Shown here piece by piece: positions 1 through 6,505 of a stretch of DNA of 7,678 bases (positions are counted from its first letter, which is position 1; the number at the start of each line of letters is the position of its first letter). The notes under the pieces are model-generated. The model was not told the DNA's origin. It saw nothing but the letters and a program-made list of their open reading frames with translations, and did not search any database. The position numbers and the translations under genes are program-made. This stretch comes from Nitrospirota bacterium. Its GTDB lineage: Bacteria; Nitrospirota; Thermodesulfovibrionia; UBA6902; BMS3Bbin08. Location: the NCBI GenBank assembly GCA_030637135.1, contig DAOVVO010000064.1, positions 1-7,678 on the forward strand, given 5' to 3'.

Positions 1-139
1 AGGGAAAATACAGGTGCCGCTCAGTATGGCTTCGACTGAGCCTTCGGCCCGAGCTCAGCCGAAGTCCAAACTCCGACTGATTGCCCTGAGCAAAGTCGAA
101 GGGTTAAGTCGGGTATAGTCGAATGGGTTGATTTTTAAA
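1..139. repeat. Dispersed palindromic repeat, copy 1 (3' of pgk)
   Basis: This block is homologous, in inverted orientation, to 6190-6302. Both copies share the 15-base end AGGGAAAATACAGGT, the segment around GAAGTCGAAGGGTTAAGTCGG, and the other end AGTCGAATGGGTTGA followed by TTTTTAAATTT or a close variant. This copy carries about 30 extra bases that form a hairpin: 30-41 pairs with 53-64 at 11 of 12 positions, and 42-48 pairs perfectly with 58-64 as a competing fold. A second foldback pairs CCGACT (73-78) with AGTCGG (107-112). The block begins 3 bp past the pgk stop codon, so it lies in the 3' untranslated part of the pgk transcript. The left end may extend beyond the window. It looks like an intergenic REP-type element; no coding sequence is visible in it. 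Confidence 0.8.
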
Positions 140-141
140 TT

Positions 142-1365
142 TTATTTTTTATCCGTAAGTGCAACAAGCCCCGGTAAATTCTTCCCTTCCAAAAGTTCCA
201 ATGCTGCACCACCTCCGGTCGAAATAAACGATACACTCTCGGAGACGCCTGCCCTGTTAACAGCCAGGTCAGTATCGCCTCCTCCTACAATTGTGAGTGC
301 ATATGCATCTGCAACAGCATGTGCAATCGCAAACGTCCCACGTGAAAAGGCATCTATTTCAAATACTCCCATTGGACCATTCCACAATATGGTCTTCGCG
401 TTCGACAGCGCCACTGTAAACAGCTTGACTGAAGCAGGACCAATATCAAGCGCCCTCCAGCCTTCTGGTATCTCCTGAACCGGAACAATTTTCGTTTCAG
501 CTCCATGGTCACAACTCTGTGCAATAATACAATCTACCGGGAGGTAAAACTTTATTCCATTTGAAATAAGTTTCTTCATAATATTATGAGCAAAATCCAG
601 CATGTCCTCTTCCACAAGAGAATCCCCAACAACGTAACCCATTGCCTTTAAGAAGGTATACGCCATTCCTCCACCAACTATTACCTTATCAACCTTACTC
701 TTAATATTTTCAAGGACACCTATTTTACCGGAGACTTTTGCACCACCCAATATCGACACAAAAGGTCTCACCGGGTTATCTACTGCGCCCTTGAGGTATT
801 CTATCTCTTTCAGTAACAGAAACCCTGCGACAGAAGGGAGAAATTTCGGGATGCCAACTATAGAAGCATGTACCCTGTGAGTAGCTCCAAAAGCGTCATT
901 GACATAGTAATCAGCTAATTTGGCACGTGATTTGCTGAACTCTTCACTATTTTTGGTCTCTTCTTCATGAAACCTTAAGTTTTCAAGCAATATGATATCA
1001 CCTTCTGCCATCTTGCTCACTGCATCTTCAACTTTTGGGCCAATGCAGTCCGGCAGAAACAATACCTCTTTTTTAATCAAGCGTTGAAGCCGTTTTGCGG
1101 CAGAGCCTAAACTGTAGCGCTTATCCGTACTGCCTTTGGGTCTTCCTAAATGCGAGGCAAGAATTACTTTTGCGCCCTCATCAACGGCATAATTTATGGT
1201 CGGTAGTGTAGAGCGAATCCTTCTATCATCCGTGATATTCAGGTTCTCATCTATGGGAACGTTAAAATCAGCTCGTATGAAAAGACGTTTTTCTTTAATA
1301 TCAATATCTCTTAAAGAGAGTTTATTGATAACGCCCTTGATGGGCACTGATAAATTATTTCCCAT
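142..1365 (-). CDS. pgk: Phosphoglycerate kinase
   Basis: Phosphoglycerate kinase transfers the acyl phosphate of 1,3-bisphosphoglycerate to ADP, giving ATP and 3-phosphoglycerate in the cytosol; the step is reversible. The 407-residue product has the family's usual two-lobe layout. The N-terminal substrate lobe shows RADFNVP (31-37), SHLGRPKG (71-78), LLENLRFHEEET (126-137) and NDAFGATHR (156-164). The C-terminal nucleotide lobe shows GGAKVSGKIGVLENI (207-221), GGGMAYTF (231-238), WNGPMGVFE (328-336), VGGGDT (360-365) and STGGGAALELLEG (382-394). The residues after GGGDT are DLAV rather than the more usual alanine-rich stretch, a minor variation. About 14 residues precede the point where most homologues begin (NKLSLRD), but no later in-frame start exists there. 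The chosen ATG is preceded by AGAGGT, which lies inside the last codons of gap, and only 6 bp separate the two genes, so they are cotranscribed. Confidence 0.98.
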   Translation of the reverse strand: MGNNLSVPIKGVINKLSLRDIDIKEKRLFIRADFNVPIDENLNITDDRRIRSTLPTINYAVDEGAKVILASHLGRPKGSTDKRYSLGSAAKRLQRLIKKEVLFLPDCIGPKVEDAVSKMAEGDIILLENLRFHEEETKNSEEFSKSRAKLADYYVNDAFGATHRVHASIVGIPKFLPSVAGFLLLKEIEYLKGAVDNPVRPFVSILGGAKVSGKIGVLENIKSKVDKVIVGGGMAYTFLKAMGYVVGDSLVEEDMLDFAHNIMKKLISNGIKFYLPVDCIIAQSCDHGAETKIVPVQEIPEGWRALDIGPASVKLFTVALSNAKTILWNGPMGVFEIDAFSRGTFAIAHAVADAYALTIVGGGDTDLAVNRAGVSESVSFISTGGGAALELLEGKNLPGLVALTDKK

Positions 1366-1371
1366 AAATTT

Positions 1372-2376
1372 CTACCTCTTTTCGTTGATATAGAACATTA
1401 AATCTCTAATACGACAACTGTAACCCCACTCATTATCATACCATGAGAGCACTTTTACCATGCTTCCTTCGATTACCTTGGTAATCGTTGCATCTACAAT
1501 TGATGAATGTGGGTTACCGTTAAGGTCTACAGAAACAAGAGGTTCCTCTGAATATGCGAGTATATTTTTGAGGGGACCGTTCGACGCTTCTTTCAGGGCT
1601 GCATTTACTGCTTCAGTAGTTGTTTGTTTTTCAACGTCAACTACAAGATCAACAAGAGATACATTAGGAGTGGGGACCCTTATTGCCATGCCGTCCATCC
1701 TGCCTTTTAACTGTGGCAATACAAGCCCAACCGCCCTGGCGGCGCCAGTAGTTGTCGGTATCATGGAAAGTGCTGCTGCCCTCGCCCTCCTGAGGTCTTT
1801 GTGAGGCAGGTCAAGTATTCGCTGGTCATTCGTATATGAATGGATAGTAGTCATAAGCCCTCGTTTGATGGTAAATTTCTGATCAATTACCTTTGCAAGT
1901 GGAGCAAGGCAGTTTGTCGTGCACGATGCATTGGATATAATCTTGTGTTTTGAAACATCAAGGGTTTCTTCATTTACTCCGAGACAGATGGTAACATCTG
2001 GCTCTTTGGCCGGCGCTGATATTATAACCCACCCTGCTCCAGCACTCAGGTGTTTTGAAGATCCTCCTCTGTCCACAAATCGACCGGTTGATTCAAGCAC
2101 TATATCGACCTTCATGTCTTTCCATGGAAGTTGCTCAGGGTCTGTAATGGCACTTACTGTTATCTCTTTACCGTTTACAATAATGCTGTTTTCTCGTGCT
2201 TCAATATCAGCTTTAAAAATTCCGTGGACTGAATCGTATTTTAAAAGATGAGCTAATGTTCTTGCATTGGTAAGGTCATTCAGGAGAACAATATCAATTT
2301 CAGACTCTCCGATACACGTCCTTAAGAAATTCCTTCCAATTCTTCCAAATCCGTTAATACCTACGCGAATGGCCAT
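1372..2376 (-). CDS. gap: Glyceraldehyde-3-phosphate dehydrogenase, type I
   Basis: This enzyme oxidises glyceraldehyde-3-phosphate with inorganic phosphate to 1,3-bisphosphoglycerate, the substrate of the neighbouring pgk product. The 334 residues match the usual length. The N-terminal Rossmann fold opens with GINGFGRIGR (7-16). An aspartate at 34, in LLNDL, and LDLPHKD at 188-194 are the pattern associated with NAD rather than NADP use. The catalytic segment is SNASCTTNCLAP (148-159) with nucleophile Cys152, and the base His179 is in HSYTNDQ. The C-terminal catalytic domain ends with WYDNEWGYS (312-320). The start is well supported: AGGAGG lies 8 nt upstream of the ATG. A 187-bp gap separates it from frr, so it may have its own promoter while also receiving read-through. 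The family assignment is secure; cofactor preference is inferred from the motifs. Confidence 0.98.
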   Translation of the reverse strand: MAIRVGINGFGRIGRNFLRTCIGESEIDIVLLNDLTNARTLAHLLKYDSVHGIFKADIEARENSIIVNGKEITVSAITDPEQLPWKDMKVDIVLESTGRFVDRGGSSKHLSAGAGWVIISAPAKEPDVTICLGVNEETLDVSKHKIISNASCTTNCLAPLAKVIDQKFTIKRGLMTTIHSYTNDQRILDLPHKDLRRARAAALSMIPTTTGAARAVGLVLPQLKGRMDGMAIRVPTPNVSLVDLVVDVEKQTTTEAVNAALKEASNGPLKNILAYSEEPLVSVDLNGNPHSSIVDATITKVIEGSMVKVLSWYDNEWGYSCRIRDLMFYINEKR

Positions 2377-2563
2377 GCGGTCTCCCTCCTTTATTTATGA
2401 ACACTTTTAAAAAAACGGTACTTCACATATAAATCGTGCTTTGATAACTGAAAGATTCTCAAGAGCGTCACGGAGTTGAAATCCGAATTACTTTCTCACT
2501 GTAACACCCTGTTACTTTACCACTTATCTTGTTCAGTATTTCTGATTGAGGATCTCTCTGTTT
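2377..2563 (-). other. frr-gap intergenic region
   Basis: This 187-bp spacer is much longer than the other gaps in the block. It contains a small perfect inverted repeat, GTAACA with TGTTAC, around 2500-2514 that lacks a following T-run. There is also a run of seven T on the minus strand near 2409-2416 with no convincing stem before it. A weak promoter-like pair, CTTTCA and TATATG with 17 bp between, lies on the minus strand roughly 40-70 bp before the gap Shine-Dalgarno site. None of these is strong enough to settle whether gap-pgk is transcribed independently. Confidence 0.4.
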
Positions 2564-3121
2564 TCACACTTCCATTAACTCAGTATCTTTATGTGCTTTA
2601 ATTTCGTCAGTCCTCTTTATATAAGAATCAGTTAATTTCTGTATCTCATCCAGGGTTCTCTTGGTTTCGTCTTCACTTACATGTTCTTCTTTTTCAAGTC
2701 TCTTAATTTCGTCATTAAAATCACGACGGATATTTCGTATTGTTACCTTTGATTCCTCAACCCTTTTGTGTAACTGCTTTATGATTTGCTTCCTTCGTTC
2801 TTCAGTAAGTGGCGGAATTGCTATCCTTATAATCTTTCCGTCACTGGTGGGATTTAACCCCAGTTCTGATTTCAAAATGGCTTTCTCTATTTCAGGTATT
2901 AATTTTGGATCCCATGGCTGTATTGTGATCAACCTGCTTTCTGGAATAGCCATAGTCGCAACCTGATTAATGGGGGTTGATACATCATAATAGCTAACCG
3001 TTATCCCTTCAAAAATAGACAATGACGCACGTCCTGTCCTTATCCCCGCGATCTCCCTTTTTAAGGTCTCAATTGCTTTATCCATTTTATTTACGATCCT
3101 TTTTTTTACGTCTGCCTGCAT
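2564..3121 (-). CDS. frr: Ribosome recycling factor
   Basis: Ribosome recycling factor works with EF-G to split the post-termination 70S complex so that subunits can be reused. The product is 185 residues, the standard length. Its long first helix holds the conserved IAGIRTGRAS (24-33), and the small beta domain follows with SYYDVSTPINQVA and the IQPWDP segment. The second and third long helices, rich in K, R and E, include IPPLTEERRK and NIRRDFNDEIKRLEKEEHVSEDE, which complete the three-helix bundle. The ATG is 7 bp beyond the pyrH stop, and its weak Shine-Dalgarno site (GGGG followed by the pyrH TAG) is formed by the end of pyrH. Translation is therefore probably coupled to pyrH. It is the last gene of the compact translation block. 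Confidence 0.98.
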   Translation of the reverse strand: MQADVKKRIVNKMDKAIETLKREIAGIRTGRASLSIFEGITVSYYDVSTPINQVATMAIPESRLITIQPWDPKLIPEIEKAILKSELGLNPTSDGKIIRIAIPPLTEERRKQIIKQLHKRVEESKVTIRNIRRDFNDEIKRLEKEEHVSEDETKRTLDEIQKLTDSYIKRTDEIKAHKDTELMEV

Positions 3122-3128
3122 AGAAACA

Positions 3129-3842
3129 CTACCCCTTGACCAATGTACCGATTTTTTTGCCCCTTAAGATATTTTTAATATTACCCTTCCCCATCAAGTT
3201 GAAAACGATAATCGGGATGTGATTATCCATACATAAAGAAACAGCTGTGGAATCCATTACTTTAAGCCCTTTTTTAAGGACATCAATATAGGTAATTTCT
3301 GAAAATTTCTTTGCACGTGTGTTTTTCAAGGGGTCACTGCTGTACACACCCTCCACCTTTGTTGCCTTCAGTATTATCTGTGCCCCTATTTCTAATGCTC
3401 TGAGTGCAGCCGCGGTATCAGTGGTAAAATATGGATTTCCCGTCCCGCCTGCAAAGATAACAACTCTCCCTTTTTCAAGGTGCCTCACTGCCCTCCTTCT
3501 AATATATGGTTCAGCAAGCTCACGCATCTCTATAGCTGACAACACCCTTGTTTCGATGCCGTGGTGTTCAAGCGCATTCTGGAGAGCAAGGGCATTCAGT
3601 ACCGTTGCTAACATGCCCATGTAATCGGCAGTAGTTCTTTCAATACCTTCAGCGCTCGCCTCAAGTCCGCGGAAGATATTGCCACCACCAATAACTATAG
3701 CAAGGTGCACTCCACTAGAAGAAACATCCTCAATTTCCTTCGATATGTACTGGACAATTTTCTGATCAATTCCATAGTCCTTTTTACCCATAAAGGCTTC
3801 GCCGCTCAATTTTAAAAGAACCTTTTTATATTTATGTTTCAT
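3129..3842 (-). CDS. pyrH: Uridylate kinase (UMP kinase)
   Basis: Bacterial UMP kinase phosphorylates UMP to UDP with ATP, feeding all pyrimidine nucleotide synthesis; it belongs to the amino-acid kinase fold and works as a hexamer. With the start chosen here it is 237 residues, the normal family length. Motifs in order are LLKLSGEAF (9-17), IGGGNIFRG (51-59), TADYMGMLATVLNALAL (71-87), FAGGTGNPYFTTDTAA (130-145), KATKVEGVYSSDP (159-171) and VMDSTAVSLC (195-204). The reading frame stays open 21 codons further upstream to an ATG at 3905, but that extension lies wholly inside tsf and has no family counterpart. The start at 3842, MKHKYKKVLLKLSGE, fits homologues. It overlaps the end of tsf by 11 nt and has only a distant GGAG, which suggests translational coupling. 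Confidence 0.97.
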   Translation of the reverse strand: MKHKYKKVLLKLSGEAFMGKKDYGIDQKIVQYISKEIEDVSSSGVHLAIVIGGGNIFRGLEASAEGIERTTADYMGMLATVLNALALQNALEHHGIETRVLSAIEMRELAEPYIRRRAVRHLEKGRVVIFAGGTGNPYFTTDTAAALRALEIGAQIILKATKVEGVYSSDPLKNTRAKKFSEITYIDVLKKGLKVMDSTAVSLCMDNHIPIIVFNLMGKGNIKNILRGKKIGTLVKG

Positions 3843-4443
3843 CGATAGTCTTCTTTTCTCCAAGCTGAAACCGTACAAAGCGCTTAACGATAATGTTCTC
3901 ACCAAGCCGGGCTACAGTTTCTGTGACGATGTCTTTCACTCTTTTCTTCTGTTCCTGGTCTTTTATAAATACCTGATCCATGAGGCAGGTGTCCGTATAG
4001 AATTTCTCAAGCTTTCCCTCAACTATTTTTTCCACTATATGTAGAGGTTTGTCTTTTATCTGTGCGCTATAAATACTCTTTTCTTTATCTATGACATCAG
4101 AAGGGACATCCTCCCTTTTTAAGTAAGCAGGACTTGATGCGGCGATATGCATGGCTATATTTTTAACGAGCTCCCTGAATGCATCAGTCATGGCTACAAA
4201 ATCTGTTTCACAATTTACCTCTACAAGCACCCCTATTTTATCCATATGGATATATGAGCCTATTACTCCTTCAGAAGCCTCTCTGCTGGCTTTTTTGGCT
4301 GCCAGCGCAAGACCTTTCTTTCTTAATATATCTATTGCCTTTTCAAGGTTGCCCCCTGCCTCTGAGAGCGCCTTTTTGCAGTCCATTAAACCAACCCCTG
4401 TCTGGTCACGCAATTCTTTTATAACATCTGACGTTATATTCAT
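3832..4443 (-). CDS. tsf: Translation elongation factor Ts
   Basis: EF-Ts is the guanine-nucleotide exchange factor that releases GDP from EF-Tu. The N-terminal UBA-like domain is clear at residues 1-52: VIKELRDQTGVGLMDCKKALSEAGGNLEKAIDILRKKG. The EF-Tu-contacting TDFV motif is at 80-83, inside VEVNCETDFVA. At 203 residues the protein is of the short class, like the Thermus form, and not the roughly 280-residue enterobacterial form; the second half of the duplicated core and the coiled-coil module appear reduced. The C-terminus has the usual ARLGENIIVKRFVRF segment. Its ATG overlaps the rpsB stop as ATGA, with AGGAG about 11 nt upstream inside rpsB. Its 3' end overlaps the start of pyrH. Confidence 0.97.
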   Translation of the reverse strand: MNITSDVIKELRDQTGVGLMDCKKALSEAGGNLEKAIDILRKKGLALAAKKASREASEGVIGSYIHMDKIGVLVEVNCETDFVAMTDAFRELVKNIAMHIAASSPAYLKREDVPSDVIDKEKSIYSAQIKDKPLHIVEKIVEGKLEKFYTDTCLMDQVFIKDQEQKKRVKDIVTETVARLGENIIVKRFVRFQLGEKKTIDET

Positions 4444-5228
4444 TGTGTTTGTTTCTCCTGTGCCCCTTCTTCTGCTATCTTTTCTTCCACAGCTTTTTTC
4501 TCAGCGGCCTCTTGTTGGAGACTCGATTCTTCGAGAAGAGCCTTATCGAAAATATTTTTACCATCAAGGACTGCATCAGCAATTTTAGAGGTTATCAGTT
4601 TTATTGCCCGTATAGCATCATCATTGCCCGGAATAATGTGGTCTATTTCATCAGGGTCACAATTAGTGTCAACAAGGGCAACAACCGGAACTAAAAGTTT
4701 CCTGGCTTCGGCAACAGCTATGGTTTCTTTCTTAGGGTCAACAACAAATACAGCTCCGGGAAGACTGGACATCTCTTTAATGCCACCGAGGTTTTTCTCA
4801 AGACGCAATCTCTCACTCTCATATTTAGCTACCTCTTTTTTAGTGAGAAGATCATATGTACCATCTTCCTTCATTTTTTCAATTTTCTTCAATTTTTCTA
4901 TGCTGAGCCTGATTGTTTTGAAATTTGTGAGCACACCTCCCAGCCAGCGTTGATTCACAAAAAATGACCCTGCTCTCTGTGCTTCTTCGGAAATTACGTC
5001 TTGCGACTGTTTTTTGGTTCCTACGAAAAGAACAGCCTCGCCCTTGCTTGAAACATCCTTAATAAAATTATAGACATCATCCAGCATTTTTGAAGTTTTC
5101 TGAAGATCAATAATGTGTATGCCGTTTCGCTCTCCGAATATGAATCTCTTCATTTTCGGATTCCATCGTTTCACCTGATGCCCAAAATGGACACCTGACT
5201 CAAGCAGTTCTTTCATTGTGACTATCAT
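4440..5228 (-). CDS. rpsB: 30S ribosomal protein S2
   Basis: S2 is a late-assembling protein of the small subunit that bridges head and body and helps bind S1. The chosen 262-residue product opens with MIVTMKELLESGVHFGHQ, which aligns with the standard S2 N-terminus. It continues with RWNPKMKRFIFGERNGIHIIDLQKT, the coiled-coil insertion rich in K and E around residues 105-145, and the conserved PGAVFVVDPKKE, VALVDTNCDPDEIDHIIPGNDDAIRAI segment. The last 30 residues or so form an acidic, alanine- and glutamate-rich tail. The ATG at 5228 has a strong GGGGAGGT 4-5 nt upstream. The frame is open to an ATG at 5303, but that has no ribosome-binding site, and the extra 25 residues match no S2. It heads the rpsB-tsf-pyrH-frr block. 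Confidence 0.98.
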   Translation of the reverse strand: MIVTMKELLESGVHFGHQVKRWNPKMKRFIFGERNGIHIIDLQKTSKMLDDVYNFIKDVSSKGEAVLFVGTKKQSQDVISEEAQRAGSFFVNQRWLGGVLTNFKTIRLSIEKLKKIEKMKEDGTYDLLTKKEVAKYESERLRLEKNLGGIKEMSSLPGAVFVVDPKKETIAVAEARKLLVPVVALVDTNCDPDEIDHIIPGNDDAIRAIKLITSKIADAVLDGKNIFDKALLEESSLQQEAAEKKAVEEKIAEEGAQEKQTQ

Positions 5229-5686
5229 ATATACCTCCCCAGTTTTTCCTCCGTCCTTTCCCTTTAAATCCTGATACTTCAGGACACTGAACAAAGAGAA
5301 CATTAGATGGACGTGTGTTTTCAGTTCTGTAGAAAGAAAAAAATTATCTTCTTACTATAGGCGTTATAGCCTATCATATATAACTTATTCTTTTCAATTG
5401 TTTTTTTGAAATAAGGGGGAGAGGAACTGCTTTCGGTACGTATCGTGTAAGAGTTGCGTAGAAAAAAATCTTCCAACACTATACTTTGTCGATATTCTTT
5501 ACAAAAAACCCGGGTCTTACAGGTGTTAATAGAAAATATCCTTTAAAAATAACTACTTATTAAAAGACACACGATTTGCTATAAAAATATATAAAAAAAC
5601 TGATTATATCTCCAGAAATAAACAGAATATAAGAATCTTAAAAAATATCATACGTGAGAAACTCTTACTATCATCCCTTACTTTTT
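5229..5686 (-). other. rpsB leader / PilZ-rpsB intergenic region
   Basis: This 458-bp, strongly A+T-rich stretch has no credible gene. The 50 bp nearest rpsB are purine-rich on the minus strand and hold several GGA-containing words before the true Shine-Dalgarno site. Two weak promoter candidates are visible on the minus strand. One is TATAGT at 5478-5483 with TTTTGT 17 bp upstream. The other is TATAAC at 5363-5368 inside a palindrome, without a good -35 box. The operon promoter should lie here, leaving a leader of about 120-250 nt. That would be room for S2 autoregulation, which is known for rpsB in enterobacteria, but I do not recognise a known leader motif. There is no clear terminator for the PilZ gene; the AACTTTTGAAAAAAGT foldback at its end lacks a T-run. 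Confidence 0.5.
5357..5374. promoter_or_regulatory. Palindrome in the rpsB upstream region
   Basis: ATAGGC and GCCTAT form a perfect 6-bp inverted repeat around a 6-nt centre. On the minus strand that centre reads TATAAC, a reasonable -10 hexamer. It could therefore be an operator overlapping a promoter, or a leader stem-loop if transcription starts further upstream. An alternative pairing, CTATA with TATAG, is also possible. No function is proven by the sequence. Confidence 0.3.
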
Positions 5687-6040
5687 TCAAAAGTTTCCTT
5701 TTGACTTTATCTGTTTATCATAAGCATATTTTAAAATCTCATCTTTAGCGTCTTTATCCATTGCTCTCAGCTTTAATCCTGCAACGCACCTATTATTAAC
5801 TTCCCTCTTCCATATGATTTCACCAAAAGCAAAAATAAAATTATTTCTCAGAGGATGCTTTAATCTTAACTCCATGTTTTCCCCCGGTTCAAGCTCAAAC
5901 TTTTCTGACACAAAACTAAATCCTTCCTGAGAAAAATTTCTTATTATTCCAAATAGATACTCGGTTGCCACTTTTGTCGGCTTTATCTCTAAATTAAGCA
6001 AAATTTTAAATCTTTCAAACTTCCTCTTATCACGTATCAT
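5687..6040 (-). CDS. Stand-alone PilZ-domain protein (putative cyclic-di-GMP receptor)
   Basis: The 117-residue product is a single PilZ domain with little else. The two cyclic-di-GMP-binding signatures are both present: RKFER at 6-10 fits RxxxR, and NFSQEG at 35-40 fits the (D/N)xSxxG pattern. The later beta strands show the family pattern GEIIWKRE (73-80) and AGLKL (87-91), followed by a C-terminal helix. PilZ proteins of this size usually act as small cytosolic adaptors that respond to cyclic-di-GMP in motility, polysaccharide export or surface behaviour; the specific partner cannot be told from this context. Next to a ribosomal-protein operon, the neighbourhood gives no functional hint. 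The ATG has no Shine-Dalgarno site, only an A-rich stretch. A plausible promoter lies about 60 bp upstream, so it is probably transcribed alone. Confidence 0.9.
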   Translation of the reverse strand: MIRDKRKFERFKILLNLEIKPTKVATEYLFGIIRNFSQEGFSFVSEKFELEPGENMELRLKHPLRNNFIFAFGEIIWKREVNNRCVAGLKLRAMDKDAKDEILKYAYDKQIKSKGNF

Positions 6041-6099
6041 TTTTTTATTTTTTTGATTGGATACAAATTAAAATTGAAAATGATGCAAACATAACCTAA

Positions 6100-6127
6100 A
6101 GTATAACAAATTAGGAAGCGACATCAA
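6100..6127 (-). promoter_or_regulatory. Candidate sigma-70 promoter of the PilZ gene
   Basis: On the minus strand TTGATG (6122-6127) and TATACT (6100-6105) are separated by 16 bp. Transcription would start near 6093 and leave a leader of about 50 nt before the PilZ ATG. The hexamers match the consensus at 4 of 6 and 5 of 6 positions. Confidence 0.5.
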
Positions 6128-6189
6128 GAAAAAAATATTTACGATAGAAACCATTGTGTGTATCAATTTGAAATGTTGTATTCTGAGGT

Positions 6190-6302
6190 AAATTTAAAAG
6201 TCAACCCATTCGACTGTCCCCGACTTAACCCTTCGACTTCCCTCAGTGCAAGCAGTCGGGGTTTGCTCAGGGTTGATACTGAGCAATACCTGTATTTTCC
6301 CT
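6190..6302. repeat. Dispersed palindromic repeat, copy 2 (inverted relative to copy 1)
   Basis: Read on the minus strand, this copy aligns with 1-139 end to end, with AGGGAAAATACAGGT at one edge and TGGGTTGACTTTTAAATTT at the other. It lacks the roughly 30-base hairpin insert of copy 1. A perfect 7-bp hairpin is present, TGCTCAG (6264-6270) with CTGAGCA (6279-6285), and the outer CCGACT/AGTCGG foldback is kept. The inner CCCT/AGGG pairing of copy 1 is lost because CCCT has become CACT. It sits in the intergenic space upstream of the PilZ promoter. The two copies face each other across about 6 kb. Confidence 0.8.
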
Positions 6303-6472
6303 ACCCTAAAAGGTAGGGTTTGTGTGCTGCCGAACGTATCAACATTTGAGTTAGTTCTTTTCACTTACAGGTCATCACGTTTAACATTACTAAAAATTGA
6401 CGGTCACGATTTGAATTGCAGATAACCGTTAGTATCTCTGAAAAATATTGTCCATAATTTTAAATAATACAG

Positions 6473-6505
6473 AAAAAATTTTTATGAGCAAAAATTTTTT
6501 GCTCA
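6473..6505 (-). terminator. Putative terminator overlapping the AKR stop codon
   Basis: Arms TGAGCAAAAA (6485-6494) and TTTTTGCTCA (6496-6505) form a near-perfect palindrome that includes the TGA stop of the aldo/keto reductase. On the minus strand it is followed by a second AAAAATTTTTT tract. The GC content of the stem is low, so its strength is doubtful, but its position exactly at the gene end supports a role in 3' end formation. The symmetry would also allow it to work on the plus strand. Confidence 0.45.

Larger units (their letters stand above)
6041..6502. other. PilZ-AKR intergenic region
   Basis: This 462-bp gene-free stretch holds, from left to right, the PilZ promoter, repeat copy 2 and a perfect 7-bp hairpin CCCTACC/GGTAGGG at 6299-6318. 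About 150 bp of featureless AT-rich DNA follows (6320-6470), then the terminator-like palindrome at the end of the aldo/keto reductase gene. No ORF or RNA gene is recognisable in the featureless part. Confidence 0.6.

Noticed and set aside
2500..2514. GTAACA/TGTTAC hairpin as a terminator after frr
   Set aside because: The stem is only 6 bp and no T-run follows on either strand.
3843..3905. Longer UMP kinase start at 3905, adding 21 residues
   Set aside because: The extension lies entirely within tsf coding sequence, has no homologous counterpart, and the start at 3842 gives the normal family length.
128..4953. Plus-strand open frames opposite pgk, gap, frr, pyrH, tsf and rpsB
   Set aside because: They are antisense shadows of well-identified minus-strand genes, with low-complexity serine- and leucine-rich translations and no ribosome-binding sites.
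5229..5303. Longer ribosomal protein S2 start at 5303, adding 25 residues
   Set aside because: There is no ribosome-binding site before it, while the ATG at 5228 has GGGGAGGT and matches the usual S2 N-terminus.
1..6302. The 6-kb repeat-bracketed block as a composite transposon
   Set aside because: The content is all housekeeping genes, with no transposase and no target-site duplication visible. The repeats look like independent dispersed intergenic elements.
6299..6318. CCCTACC/GGTAGGG hairpin as an intrinsic terminator
   Set aside because: The minus strand continues with AAAA and the plus strand with TTTGTGTG, so there is no proper U-tract, and no gene ends here. It may just be part of the repeat's edge.
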